This document shows, in pieces, positions 15,311 through 24,526 of a DNA stretch of 64,000 nt (its first letter is position 1; each line of letters opens with the position of its first letter). The stretch comes from Candidatus Polarisedimenticolia bacterium (GTDB taxonomy: Bacteria; Acidobacteriota; Polarisedimenticolia; Gp22-AA2; AA152), in contig DASYRE010000016.1 of assembly GCA_036004685.1 (NCBI GenBank), positions 48,330 through 112,329 of the forward strand. Direction: 5' to 3'. The notes under the pieces were generated by a model. That model was not told the origin of the DNA. It did no database searches and worked only from the letters and a program-made list of their open reading frames with translations. The translations under genes and the position numbers were made by a program.

Positions 15311-17932
15311 TTGACCCCGATGCTGCGCCAGTACCACCGGCTCAAGAAGGCCCATCAGGACGCCATCCTGATGTTCCGGATGGGTGATTTCTACGAGATG
15401 TTCTTCGACGACGCGGTGGCGGCTTCGCGGGATCTCGACATCACGCTCACGGCCCGCGGGAAGGGGACGCCGAACGCCGCCCCGATGTGCGGGGTTCCCT
15501 ATCATGCCGTCGACGGTTACGTGGCCCGGCTGATCCGCAAGGGGCACAAGGTCGCCCTGTGCGATCAGACCGAGGACCCCGCGAAAGCCCGGGGGCTGGT
15601 GCAGCGCGAAGTGATCCGCGTCGTGACGCCGGGCACCTTCGCCGATCCCGAGCAGCTCGCCGGCGGCGATCACAACTTCCTGGCCAGCCTCTTTCCCGAT
15701 CGGCAGGGGATCGGCGCCGCCTACCTCGATCTCTCGACCGGGGACCTCACCCTCGCCCAGGTCGAGGGGGACCGTTGGGACGAGCTGTGGGACCAGATCG
15801 AGCTCTTCGCCCCGCGGGAGATCCTGGTGCCCCGGGATTCCCGCGCCGCCGACCGGATCCCTGCCGATCTCCGGTCCCGCGTCCTGGTGAATGCGGTGGA
15901 GGACTGGGCCTTCTCGAGGGAATCGTCGGTCCGCGCCCTGCTCGAGCTCACCGGGGCGGCGTCGCTCTCGGGGTTCGGGGTGGAGGATCGGATCCTGGCG
16001 GTCTGCGCCGCCGGCGGGGCGGTTCACTATCTGCGTCAGACGCAGCGCTCGGACCTGAAGCACCTCCATCGAATCTCCCTCTACACTCCCGCGGATCGCC
16101 TGATTCTCGACGCCACGACGCGCCGCAACCTCGAGATCACCGACAACCTGCTCGAGGCGAAGCGGGCCGGCTCCCTGCTGGATCTGCTGGACCAGACCTG
16201 CACGCCGATGGGATCCCGGGCGCTCAAGGATCTCCTGCTGCGGCCGTTCGGGCGCCGGGAGGACGTCGAGCCGCGCCTCGACGCGGTTGAGGCGTGGACC
16301 CGAAACGGCGAAGCCAGGGGCCGCCTGCGGCGCGATCTCGCCCGAGTCAGGGATCTCGAGCGGCTTCTCTCGCGCGTGACCCTCAAGACCGCTTCGCCCC
16401 GCGAATACCTGGCCCTGAAGGACTCTCTGGCGGCCCTGCCGGAGGTCAAGCAGGCGCTGCGCGCCTTGCCAGAGCCCCCGGCGCTGCTTCGCGATCTGGA
16501 GGGGCGGATCGATCCGCTCACGGACGTCGCCGTTCTCGTCGCCTCCGCGATCGCGGACGATCCCCCGGCGTTGATGCGGGACGGCGGCTACCTCAAGGAC
16601 GGGTTCCATCCCGAGCTGGATCGCCTCCGGTCGATCCGCCGCGACGGGAAGGGCTTTCTCGCGGCTCTCGAGGCCCGCGAGCGCGCCCGCACCGGGATCG
16701 CCTCCCTCAAGGTCCGCTACAACAGGGTCTTCGGCTATTACCTGGAGGTCTCGAAGGCTTCTCTCGGCTCCGTCCCCGCGGATTACCAGCGCAAGCAGAC
16801 GCTCGTGGGGGCGGAGCGCTTCATCACGCCCGAGCTGAAATCGTATGAAGAGCAGGTGGTCTCGGCGCAGGAGCTGATCGAGGAGCTGGAAAGCCGGCTT
16901 CTGGAAGGAGTGCGCGACCAGGTGGCGCGGGAGGCGGTCCGGATCAAGGCCACGGCCGTGGCGCTGGCGGAGACCGACCTCCTCGCCGGCCTCGCCGAGG
17001 TCGCCGTCCGGCACGGCTATTCGCGGCCGGTCCTGCGGGACGGCGGCCCGATCCGCATCCGGGAGGGCCGGCATCCGGTCGTCGAGCGCTTGAGCTCCGA
17101 TCAGCGCTTCATCCCGAACGACACCGATCTCGACGACGAGAACCGCCAGCTCCTGATCATCACCGGCCCGAACATGGGCGGGAAGTCCACCTACCTGCGG
17201 CAGGTGGCGCTCATCGTCCTCATGGCGCAGGCCGGCTCGTTCGTGCCGGCCTCGGAGGCGGAAATCGGCATGGTCGATCGGATCTTCTGCCGGGTGGGGG
17301 CCTCCGACAATCTGGCGCGAGGCCAGAGCACCTTCATGGTGGAGATGCAGGAGACGGCCAACATTCTCCACCACGCCACCTCCCGCAGCCTCGTGATCCT
17401 GGACGAGATCGGGCGCGGCACCGCGACGTTCGACGGCCTGTCGCTGGCCTGGGCGGTCGCGGAGTATCTCCACGACGAGGAACGGGCGCGCGCCAAGACG
17501 CTGTTCGCCACCCATTACCACGAGCTGACGGAGCTGGCGCTGACGCTGCCACGGGTCCACAACTGCCACATCGCCGCCCGCGAATGGAACGACGAGATCC
17601 GTTTTCTCTACCGCGTCCTCGAAGGGAGCGCCGATCGCTCCTACGGCATCCAGGTGGCCCGCCTCGCTGGCCTGCCGGCGAAGGTGCTCAAGCGTGCCCG
17701 GGAGGTCCTCAACAACCTGGAGGTCCACGAGCTCGATCGAGAGGGGGTACCGAGGCCGGCCGGGGAAGGGACCTCCCCGATCGGGGAGGCACGCCAGATC
17801 ATGCTCTTCGCGAAGCCGGACGACCCGATTCGCGAAGCCTTGAGATCCTGCCAGTTGGAAGAGGTGACGCCGCTCCAGGCGTTGAACCTGCTGGCGGAGC
17901 TGAAGCGTAAGGCGGAGGAGTCTAAAAGCTGA
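15311..17932 (+). CDS. mutS: DNA mismatch repair ATPase MutS
   Basis: Recognises mismatches and starts methyl-independent or methyl-directed repair with MutL. It is 873 aa from TTG at 15311 (an ATG follows three codons later). The mismatch-reading motif is RMGDFYEMF near residues 24-32. The core and clamp domains follow. The ATPase has Walker A GPNMGGKST near residue 620, SFMVEMQE-type signature (STFMVEMQET) and DEIGRGTATFDG (Walker B). The C-terminal tail ends with a helical dimerisation-like segment. No mutL is in the window. The stop overlaps the end of the convergent STAS gene by 11 bp. Confidence 0.96.
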   Translation: MTPMLRQYHRLKKAHQDAILMFRMGDFYEMFFDDAVAASRDLDITLTARGKGTPNAAPMCGVPYHAVDGYVARLIRKGHKVALCDQTEDPAKARGLVQREVIRVVTPGTFADPEQLAGGDHNFLASLFPDRQGIGAAYLDLSTGDLTLAQVEGDRWDELWDQIELFAPREILVPRDSRAADRIPADLRSRVLVNAVEDWAFSRESSVRALLELTGAASLSGFGVEDRILAVCAAGGAVHYLRQTQRSDLKHLHRISLYTPADRLILDATTRRNLEITDNLLEAKRAGSLLDLLDQTCTPMGSRALKDLLLRPFGRREDVEPRLDAVEAWTRNGEARGRLRRDLARVRDLERLLSRVTLKTASPREYLALKDSLAALPEVKQALRALPEPPALLRDLEGRIDPLTDVAVLVASAIADDPPALMRDGGYLKDGFHPELDRLRSIRRDGKGFLAALEARERARTGIASLKVRYNRVFGYYLEVSKASLGSVPADYQRKQTLVGAERFITPELKSYEEQVVSAQELIEELESRLLEGVRDQVAREAVRIKATAVALAETDLLAGLAEVAVRHGYSRPVLRDGGPIRIREGRHPVVERLSSDQRFIPNDTDLDDENRQLLIITGPNMGGKSTYLRQVALIVLMAQAGSFVPASEAEIGMVDRIFCRVGASDNLARGQSTFMVEMQETANILHHATSRSLVILDEIGRGTATFDGLSLAWAVAEYLHDEERARAKTLFATHYHELTELALTLPRVHNCHIAAREWNDEIRFLYRVLEGSADRSYGIQVARLAGLPAKVLKRAREVLNNLEVHELDREGVPRPAGEGTSPIGEARQIMLFAKPDDPIREALRSCQLEEVTPLQALNLLAELKRKAEESKS

Positions 17933-18257
17933 CCAGGGCTTCCTTCTCGTGGGCGAATATCTCGAAAACCTGCTGGAGCTTCGTCAAGGAGAGGAGGTCG
18001 GAGACCCGTCCCGACGGATTCAAAAGCTTCAGCTTGGCCCCCGCTTCACTGGCTCGCTTGAAGCACGCCACCAACTCGCCGATTCCGGCGGAATCCATGT
18101 ACGTCACCTTGTCCAGGTTCAGCAGGATGCTCTTGCGATCCGACTCCAGGAGCTTGTTGACCTCTTCGCGGAGGAGCACATCTCCCTCGCCGATGGTGAT
18201 CTTCCCCGAAAGATCCAGAACCGCCACCTTGCCGATGTTTCGAACCTTCGTCTTCAT
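17922..18257 (-). CDS. STAS-domain anti-sigma-factor antagonist (SpoIIAA/RsbV type)
   Basis: 111 aa single STAS domain. The phosphorylatable Ser lies in YMDSAGIGEL near residue 56, the site on which the partner kinase acts. In this family the unphosphorylated form binds the kinase and frees a sigma factor or other target. The gene overlaps by 4 bp with the kinase gene at 18254, so they are made together. No sigma factor or PP2C phosphatase is encoded next to them, so the target is unknown. Confidence 0.9.
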   Translation of the reverse strand: MKTKVRNIGKVAVLDLSGKITIGEGDVLLREEVNKLLESDRKSILLNLDKVTYMDSAGIGELVACFKRASEAGAKLKLLNPSGRVSDLLSLTKLQQVFEIFAHEKEALVSF

Positions 18258-18736
18258 CCCGCCTCTCCTCCTTTGATCCGTGCGGCTCGGCCGGTCTGGG
18301 CGCGCGCCCTCCGGTGCTCCACCCGTTTTTCCATCCGGACTTCCAATCCGCCGCGATCGAGGCGGTTGAAGGCCACGTCGTCCACGAAGCTCTTGATGAA
18401 AAAAATCCCTCGGCCGTTGGCCCGGAAAAGGTTCCGGTCCTCCAAGGGATTCCGGAGCTCCTCGGGGTTGAAGCCGGCCCCCTGATCCCGGACCGCCACC
18501 ACCAGCTTGCGGGGGCTCATCCGGAAGATCACCTCGACCCGCTTTCGAACTTCCTGGCGATTCCCGTGCTTGATGGCGTTAACGACGGCTTCGCGCACCG
18601 CCAAGCCGACGTTCAGCATGGTATCACGCCGGAATCCCGATACCCGGCAGACTCCCTCCGCCATCCGCTGCACCAGATCAAGGAATTCCAGGCGGCTTTC
18701 GATTTGGACCCGAATTTCCCGCGGGCTGGTCTTCAC
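18254..18736 (-). CDS. Serine kinase/anti-sigma factor (SpoIIAB/RsbW-like GHKL ATPase)
   Basis: 160 aa from a GTG start. The GHKL ATP-binding pocket is complete: N-box EAVVNAIKHGN near residues 49-59, G1 box DQGAGF near 84-89, and G2 box GRGIFFIKSFVD near 108-119. Such kinases phosphorylate the Ser of their STAS partner, here the downstream overlapping gene. A basic tail of about 25 residues follows the domain. It is likely the start of a two-gene partner-switching operon. Confidence 0.9.
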   Translation of the reverse strand: MKTSPREIRVQIESRLEFLDLVQRMAEGVCRVSGFRRDTMLNVGLAVREAVVNAIKHGNRQEVRKRVEVIFRMSPRKLVVAVRDQGAGFNPEELRNPLEDRNLFRANGRGIFFIKSFVDDVAFNRLDRGGLEVRMEKRVEHRRARAQTGRAARIKGGEAG

Positions 18737-18892
18737 GGCGACTCGGAATTAGGGGGATGGACCCGTGTCCGGCGCCGGTTGCTGCACCCCCTCGCCGCCA
18801 CGAGGCGGGCCATCGTATCCGAAAGGGTGGGGTGAGTCAATGAGGCCGCCGCGGCCGATCCGCTCAGGCCGGCGGGCACACCGAGACGGGCG

Positions 18893-19051
18893 TCACCAGG
18901 GCCTGAGGATCAGCGTTCCATTCGCCGTCTCCTTGACCTGGACCGAAGCCCCGGCGTCGAAGTCGAGCGTCACCGCGGTCTGTCCCCCCGCCGCGACGCT
19001 GAAATGGATCGGGACGTCGACTTTCTGCGAATCGATTGCTAGCACGCACGC
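18893..19051 (-). pseudogene. C-terminal remnant resembling a DUF4382-type exported protein
   Basis: Within the 423-bp gap between the anti-sigma gene and the glycosyltransferase, the minus strand reads VDVPIHFSVAAGGQTAVTLDF, then DAGASVQV, ending NGTLILRPW and a stop at 18893. This strand pattern resembles the C-terminus of DUF4382-type beta-sandwich proteins. No start codon with a ribosome site is seen in frame nearby, and upstream in-frame residues are not protein-like, so it is most likely a decayed gene end. The remaining parts of the gap (18737-18892) show nothing recognisable. Confidence 0.4.
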
Positions 19052-19098
19052 CGGCCGATTTCCTCGAACGGACGCCGATTTCTGCCTGCCGCAGAGCC

Positions 19099-19127
19099 TT
19101 GTGGGCCGGCCGCCAGGGTGCTATTCT
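19099..19127 (+). promoter_or_regulatory. Promoter of the first GT-C glycosyltransferase gene
   Basis: -35 TTGTGG (19099-19104), 17-bp spacer, -10 TATTCT (19122-19127). It supports the ATG at 19160 over an in-frame ATG at 19118 that lies upstream of the predicted transcription start. Confidence 0.55.
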
Positions 19128-19159
19128 CCCCCGCCGGATTTCCGTCGACGAAAGGCCGC

Positions 19160-20875
19160 ATGGGCGAAGATCTCCCGACGAAGCCGACTCCGGGAACGGA
19201 CCGCCTCCTTCCGGCGCTCCTGGGGGCGGGCCTTCTTCTCCGGCTGCTCATCGCCTGGGCCCCCTTCTCCTATCTCGCCGCCCGCGGGCCTCTCATCGAC
19301 GACGCCTTCTATTCCCTGGGAATCGCCCGTAACCTGGCCGGCGGCCACGGCCTCACGGCCGACGGCGTGCATCAGACCTCCGGCTTTCAACCTCTATACA
19401 CCTTCCTTCTGGTGCCCTTCTACCTCCTCTCCAAGAGCGACCCCATCCTTCCCATGCGCTCCGCGTTGACGCTCCTAGCGCTGGCCGGGACCGCGACCGG
19501 ATGGTTTCTCTTCAGGATCACCCGGCGCCTGGCGGGCGCCGGGGCCGCGCTCTTCTCGCTGGCCCTCTGGAGCTTCTCTCCTTACTTTCTCACCCAGGGG
19601 ATGAACGGGCTCGAGACGGGCCTCTTCGGGCTGTTCTTCGCCGCGGCCCTCGACCTTCACCTCGGCGCGGCGCGGAACCCCGCGAGCGCCCGCCCGCTGG
19701 TTCTGCTGGGAGTCGTCCTGGCAGGCCTGGTTCTGGCGCGGGTCGACGGCATCATCCTTGCCGTCGTCCTGCTCCTCGATCTCCTCCGGGAGGGCTCCTC
19801 GTTCCGCCGCCGTTTCGCCCGCGCCGCGACGGTGCTGTCGATCACGTCGCTGCTCGCGCTTCCCTATTTCGTCTTCCTGCGGGCGCGCTTCGGATCGTTT
19901 CTGCCGGAGTCGGGCGCCGCCACCCGGTTCATCTCGCTGTGCTACGGAACCCTGTTCGTAGCGAACCCCCAGGTTCTGTCCTACTTCCCTCCCGATCAGG
20001 CGCCCTGGAGCTATTACGCCGCAAGCCTCGGGAAGGCGGCCGGGACGCTCGCCTCCGAGCCTCTTCTCTTCCCGGCTTCCCTCCCCGTCGCGCTGCTCGG
20101 CCCGATTTCCGAAACGTGGCCGGCGGCGGTTGGCGCCGCCGGCTTCCTGGCCCTTCTGGCCAACCTCCTCCTGATCTTTCTCGGCGCCCGCTCGACTCCC
20201 CTCGAAAGTCCCTTGCGGGAGTACGGGCGGATCGCCCTGCCCACGACTTTGCTCTGGATTCCCGCCTATGCCTTTGTGGCCCTCGGTCAGTGGTGGTTCT
20301 CGCGCTACTTCTTCCCCTTGTTCCTGCTGATGCTGCCGCTCTCCGGTCTCGCCTTTCGCCGGATCGGCGAACGGCTCACGCTGTTCCGAGGGATGCGGCC
20401 CGCTTCCTACGCCGCGCTCGCCTTCGGCCTGCAGCTCCTGCTCTTCGCCTGGCAGGTCCCCGGAGCTCTCTTCACCCACCGTCCGAACCTCAACGTCTCC
20501 TCGTTCCTGAGGATGCGCTCGATCCTCGACGAGGCGATCCCGCCGGAAGCGACGGCGGGGGCGTTCCAATCGGGAACGCTCTCCTATTTCTCCGATCGAA
20601 CCGTCATCAACCTGGACGGTGTCGTCAATGGCGCGGCGCTCCGGGCGCTCGAAGAGAAGCGGATGGCGGAGTACGTCCGCGGCGCCGGGATACAGGCGGT
20701 CATCGACTATCCCCTGATCCTCCAGGCGCTCCTCGTCCGGCGCTCCCCGGCGGGCGAGGCGCGGCGCCTCGGGGAGGTGCGGCAGGTCGGTCCCTTCTAC
20801 CTCGTTCGGATCGCGAGCCCCGGGAGATCGGCACCGGCTCCGCCCGCCGCCGATCTCCCGGGAGGAAGGCCGTGA
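19160..20875 (+). CDS. GT-C-type polytopic membrane glycosyltransferase (copy 1)
   Basis: 571 aa with about ten to twelve membrane helices. The first periplasmic loop has the acidic pair typical of GT-C enzymes (LIDDAFYSLGIARNL, near residue 50), where the Asp acts on a polyprenyl-phosphate sugar donor. It continues with DGVHQTSGFQPLYTF. The soluble C-terminal part has GAFQSGTLSYFSDRTVINLDG and the phrase IQAVIDYPLILQALLVRRS. A close paralogue is encoded at 21981-23762 with the same architecture. Donor and acceptor are not known. The stop overlaps the SGNH hydrolase start (GTGA), so the two are translationally coupled. Confidence 0.8.
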   Translation: MGEDLPTKPTPGTDRLLPALLGAGLLLRLLIAWAPFSYLAARGPLIDDAFYSLGIARNLAGGHGLTADGVHQTSGFQPLYTFLLVPFYLLSKSDPILPMRSALTLLALAGTATGWFLFRITRRLAGAGAALFSLALWSFSPYFLTQGMNGLETGLFGLFFAAALDLHLGAARNPASARPLVLLGVVLAGLVLARVDGIILAVVLLLDLLREGSSFRRRFARAATVLSITSLLALPYFVFLRARFGSFLPESGAATRFISLCYGTLFVANPQVLSYFPPDQAPWSYYAASLGKAAGTLASEPLLFPASLPVALLGPISETWPAAVGAAGFLALLANLLLIFLGARSTPLESPLREYGRIALPTTLLWIPAYAFVALGQWWFSRYFFPLFLLMLPLSGLAFRRIGERLTLFRGMRPASYAALAFGLQLLLFAWQVPGALFTHRPNLNVSSFLRMRSILDEAIPPEATAGAFQSGTLSYFSDRTVINLDGVVNGAALRALEEKRMAEYVRGAGIQAVIDYPLILQALLVRRSPAGEARRLGEVRQVGPFYLVRIASPGRSAPAPPAADLPGGRP

Positions 20876-21855
20876 CGAAGCGCTGGAAGGCGATGCTCGT
20901 TCGGCCGGCGCTGCTCGCGGCCGGAACGGCGGTGGCGCTCCTCGCCGGCGAGGCCGTTCTCCGGGTCGCCGGCTTCGAGTACCAGCCGCTGCCGAAACTC
21001 CAATTCGGCTGGCCCGACCCCGCCACGATGGCCAACCTGTACGTCCCGGATCCCGATCTTCTCTGGGTGCCTCGCGACTACTCCCGCGTGGTCGAGTCGG
21101 CGCGCCGGAAACGGCCCGCGATCGCCTTCCTGGGCGACTCGTGCACCGAGTTCGGCGGCTACCCGAAGTGGACATTGGAAATCCTCTCCTCCCGGCGCCC
21201 CGAGCTCGCGACCGGCGTCAAAATGGGAGTCGGAGGCTGGACGACCGAACAGGGACTGGCGCAGCTCCGGCGGGACGTCCTCCCCTGGCGCCCCCGGGTC
21301 GTGACGATCTACTTCGGATGGAACGACCATTGGATTGCGCTCGGGCCCCCCGACGCGGAGATTCACCGCGCCCGGCTGCTCCGGCGTCTCTCCAAGCGTT
21401 CGCGCCTCGCCCAGCTGCTCGTCAAGGCCTGGATGGCGTTTTCATCGCGTGGAGAGGAGCATCCCAACCGGGTCGATCTGCCGCGCTACGTCGCCAATCT
21501 CGAATCGATGGTCCGTCTCTCCCGGGAGGCGGGGACCCAGCCGATCCTGATCACCGCTCCCTCGGGCCATCGCCCCGGCTTCGAGCCACGCTATCTCGCC
21601 GAGCGGCACCTCCGGAAGCTCTCCGACCTCGTCCCGCTGCATCAGAGCTACGTCGAGGCGACCCGCCGGGTGGCGCGCCAAGCGGGCGCGACCCTTTGCG
21701 ACGTGGCCTGGGCGTTTCGCCTTCTTCCGCCCCCGGCGGAGCGCTACTTTCTGGAGGACGGCATCCATCTCAGCCCGGAGGGAAACCGGGAGGCGGCCCG
21801 GATCCTGGCGGGATGCATCGAGTCGGCGAGCCTTCCGGCGCCGGGAACACCCTGA
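20872..21855 (+). CDS. SGNH/GDSL-type hydrolase, membrane-anchored
   Basis: 327 aa from a GTG overlapping the stop of the upstream glycosyltransferase. One hydrophobic segment near residues 8-25 anchors it, leaving the catalytic part outside. The SGNH blocks are visible: block I GDSCTEFG (nucleophile Ser) near residue 88, a Gly in block II (KMGVGGWTTEQG), block III with the Asn in YFGWNDHW, and block V DGIHLSPEG with catalytic Asp and His. Enzymes of this kind add or remove acyl groups on glycans. Coupling to a glycosyltransferase suggests it modifies the same surface sugar, which is inference. Confidence 0.82.
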   Translation: MTKRWKAMLVRPALLAAGTAVALLAGEAVLRVAGFEYQPLPKLQFGWPDPATMANLYVPDPDLLWVPRDYSRVVESARRKRPAIAFLGDSCTEFGGYPKWTLEILSSRRPELATGVKMGVGGWTTEQGLAQLRRDVLPWRPRVVTIYFGWNDHWIALGPPDAEIHRARLLRRLSKRSRLAQLLVKAWMAFSSRGEEHPNRVDLPRYVANLESMVRLSREAGTQPILITAPSGHRPGFEPRYLAERHLRKLSDLVPLHQSYVEATRRVARQAGATLCDVAWAFRLLPPPAERYFLEDGIHLSPEGNREAARILAGCIESASLPAPGTP

Positions 21856-21980
21856 GGCCTCCGGGCGGCCTGGGGGCCAAGCGCCGCGGCGGAGAACACC
21901 CAGGAATGCGGAGGACGATCGGGGGCCCTGAGGCAGCCGGATCGCGATAGGATGCGGCGCCGCGTTTTTTCGGAGGAGTC

Positions 21981-23762
21981 ATGGAGACAGGCTTGAGCCG
22001 CCGCGCCCGAGGAGCCCTGTTTGCCCTGCTGGCGCTCGGATTTCTTCTGCGTCTTTTTCTCGCCTGGGCCCCCATCTCGTACCTCGCCTCGCGCGGCGCG
22101 CTCGTCGATGACGCCTTCTACAGCTTCAGCATCGCGCGCCACGTCGCGGCGGGACATGGGCCCACCGCCGACGGGATTCATCCCACCTCGGGATTCCAGC
22201 CTCTGTACACCTTCCTGCTCGTCCCCTTCTACCTTCTCACCCGCGGCGACGCGATCCTCCCCATCCATCTCGCCCTGACGCTGCTCTCCGTCGCGGGCGC
22301 CGCCACCGGAGTGTTCCTCTTTCGGATCGTCTGGCGAAGCGCCGGGGTGAGCGCCGCGCTCTTCTCGCTGTTCCTCTGGACGTTCGCCCCCTATTTCCTT
22401 TCGCAGGGTCAAAACGGCCTGGAGACCGGCCTGTTCGGACTCGCGCTCGCAGCAACTCTCGATTTCTACCTCCGCCGGGCTCGCGAGGATCCGCGCCGGG
22501 CCGACCTGTGCCTTCTCGGACTCCTCCTCGGAGTGACGATCCTGGCACGGGTCGACGGCGTTCTCTTCGCCGCCGCCGTGGCCATCGATCAGCTGCTTGT
22601 GGGCCGGGCCCTGAGAAGGACGATCCCCCGAGTGGCGCTGACCGCCGCGATCGCCCTGGTGACCGTCTCCCCTTACCTTCTCTTCCTGTGGCTCCGCTTC
22701 GGCGTTCTCCTTCCGGAATCGGGCGCGGCGGTGCGCTTCCTCTCTTTATGTTATGGCACCCTGTTCGTCCTGGGGCCGCGTGCCGCCTATTTCTTCCCGC
22801 CCGAGCAGGTGCCCTGGGCCTACTACGCCGGCAGCCTTCGCAAAGCCGTCCAGATCCTGATTTCCGAGCCGCTCCTCTTCCCCGCTTCGCTGCCTCTTTA
22901 CCTCGCTTCGATCGCGCGGCTCTTCAACCCGCGCGCCCTTCTCCTGGTCTTCGGCGGCGGCGCCCTGCTCGCCCTCAACCTCTTGCCGCTCGCCCGCTCG
23001 AAGGGCGAGGCCCGTAGCCTGCTGCGCGTCGGAACGATCTGCGCCGCCTTCTGGGTTCCCGCCTATGCGTGGGGGGTTCTCGGGCAATGGTGGTTCACCC
23101 GCTATTTCTTCCCTCTGTTCCTCCTGATGGCCGTCGCCTCGGGCCTGGCGCTCGCACGCCTCGCTTCTTCGCCGTTCGGACGGATCGGCGCGACGCGTCT
23201 CGCGTGGCTCGCCGCGGGGGTCCATCTTCTGCTCTTCGCCCATCAGGCCCCCGATCATTTCTTCAAGCACCGGCCCTATGAGAACGTCTCGTCGTATCTC
23301 CAGGCGGCGCAGGTCCTCGATCGAGCGCTCCCGGCCGGTAGCCGGGGCGGCGCGTTCCAGTCCGGGACGATCGGCTATTTCGCCCGGCATCCGGTGATCA
23401 ATCTCGACGGAGTGGTGAATCGGGACGCGTCGCGCGCGCTGCGGGAGGCGAGGATGGCCGATTACATCCGGGAAGAAGGAATCGAGGCGGTGATCGACTG
23501 GCCCCTGTGGCTGGAGGCGCTCCTGATTCACCGCTCGCCCGCGGGCGCCGGCCGCAGCCTCGGGCCGGTCACGCCGGCAGGGCGCTTCCTCCTCCTGCGC
23601 GTCGAGCCGGCCGGCAACCGCGTCGCCCGCCTCTCGCCGTGGCGTCCGGATTCCCGAACGCCTCGGCCACCAGCCCGGCATCCGAGGTCCCGAAGCTCCG
23701 AGGCCGGCGCCATTCTCCGGGACGCGACCCTTCAGAAGTATCGCAGCGGTCCGAGAAAGTAA
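21981..23762 (+). CDS. GT-C-type polytopic membrane glycosyltransferase (copy 2)
   Basis: 593 aa, preceded by GGAGGAG six bases before the ATG. It parallels copy 1 throughout: LVDDAFYSFSIARHV in the first loop, DGIHPTSGFQPLYTF, LGQWWFTRYFFPLFLLM, then GAFQSGTIGYFARHPVINLDGVV split in the same place, and IEAVIDWPLWLEALLIHRS near the end. The last ~45 residues are Arg/Pro/Ser-rich and not shared with copy 1; they overlap the convergent CPBP gene by 31 bp and may be a read-on extension. Different acceptor or donor specificity from copy 1 is plausible but unproven. Confidence 0.8.
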   Translation: METGLSRRARGALFALLALGFLLRLFLAWAPISYLASRGALVDDAFYSFSIARHVAAGHGPTADGIHPTSGFQPLYTFLLVPFYLLTRGDAILPIHLALTLLSVAGAATGVFLFRIVWRSAGVSAALFSLFLWTFAPYFLSQGQNGLETGLFGLALAATLDFYLRRAREDPRRADLCLLGLLLGVTILARVDGVLFAAAVAIDQLLVGRALRRTIPRVALTAAIALVTVSPYLLFLWLRFGVLLPESGAAVRFLSLCYGTLFVLGPRAAYFFPPEQVPWAYYAGSLRKAVQILISEPLLFPASLPLYLASIARLFNPRALLLVFGGGALLALNLLPLARSKGEARSLLRVGTICAAFWVPAYAWGVLGQWWFTRYFFPLFLLMAVASGLALARLASSPFGRIGATRLAWLAAGVHLLLFAHQAPDHFFKHRPYENVSSYLQAAQVLDRALPAGSRGGAFQSGTIGYFARHPVINLDGVVNRDASRALREARMADYIREEGIEAVIDWPLWLEALLIHRSPAGAGRSLGPVTPAGRFLLLRVEPAGNRVARLSPWRPDSRTPRPPARHPRSRSSEAGAILRDATLQKYRSGPRK

Positions 23763-24526
23763 TACCGGATCAGCTCCAAGGCATCGTACAAGCCGTGGCT
23801 CACGACAGGCGCCGCAACGCTCTTTCGGGCGATGAAGAGCAGTCCCCACGCCAGTCCGACGAGGCCGGCGATGATCGCCTCATCGATTCCCTGCAGCAGG
23901 TGGCCGTAGCCGAACCAGGCGGCGTACAGGAGCGCCCCGACCCAGGCCGGCCCCCATCCCGCCTCGAACCGCCGGATCACGAAGGCGCGCTGGAACTCCT
24001 CCTTGATCCCCCCCGCCAAGAGGCTGGCGAAGAGAAAGAGGGCCAGATCGCCGGGCCCGCGCATCATCTCTTCCAGGACGTTCTTCTCGCCGCTGTAGAG
24101 CATGGGCGTGGCGTGCCGGAAGAAAGACTTCAGAAGATAAGCGGCGGCAAAGATCGCCGGGACACAAAGCAATCCTCGCAGCGCTTCGCGGCCCAGCCGG
24201 GAGCCCGGCCCGAGGAAGCCGAAGAGAGACTCCCCCTGGATGCGCTGGAGGATGGCGAGCAGCGCGAGAAACAGCAGCGAAGACAGCGTCAAGAAGGCGG
24301 CCAGAGCTTTCACCGAGGGCTGCTGATTAGGGACGGACGGAAAAGGGGGCAGGATCGAGGCGGCGAGGTAATCGGTCGGAAGCCCGAGCGCCAGGAGAAT
24401 CTCGGCGAGAGTCCCTAGCCTTCTTCTCCAGGTCCTCGTCTCCGCCAAGCCTCCTCCCGCCTCCTTTCGGAAGCGGGATTCTACTACGCGCGACCCGCGC
24501 CCGCGCTCCACCCTCCTGAGACCCAT
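23732..24526 (-). CDS. CPBP family intramembrane metalloprotease
   Basis: Up to 264 aa; the first ~25 residues are basic and unlike a start, so translation may begin at a GTG or TTG about 13-27 codons later. It has about eight membrane helices. The CPBP (Abi) motifs are intact: EEFQR (EExxxR) near residue 170, a His in FGYGHLLQG near 200, and SHGLYDALE near 243. These residues form the intramembrane glutamic/metal site of the CAAX-protease and bacteriocin-processing superfamily. Substrate is unknown. Confidence 0.82.
   Translation of the reverse strand: MGLRRVERGRGSRVVESRFRKEAGGGLAETRTWRRRLGTLAEILLALGLPTDYLAASILPPFPSVPNQQPSVKALAAFLTLSSLLFLALLAILQRIQGESLFGFLGPGSRLGREALRGLLCVPAIFAAAYLLKSFFRHATPMLYSGEKNVLEEMMRGPGDLALFLFASLLAGGIKEEFQRAFVIRRFEAGWGPAWVGALLYAAWFGYGHLLQGIDEAIIAGLVGLAWGLLFIARKSVAAPVVSHGLYDALELIRYYFLGPLRYF

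Noticed and set aside
15077..17728. 883-codon minus-strand frame across mutS
   Set aside because: The plus strand has all MutS motifs in order; the antisense frame has no recognisable domain and only reflects high GC.
18864..19049. 61-codon minus-strand frame in the gap before the glycosyltransferase
   Set aside because: A different frame of the same stretch gives the DUF4382-like residues; this one is Arg-rich noise.
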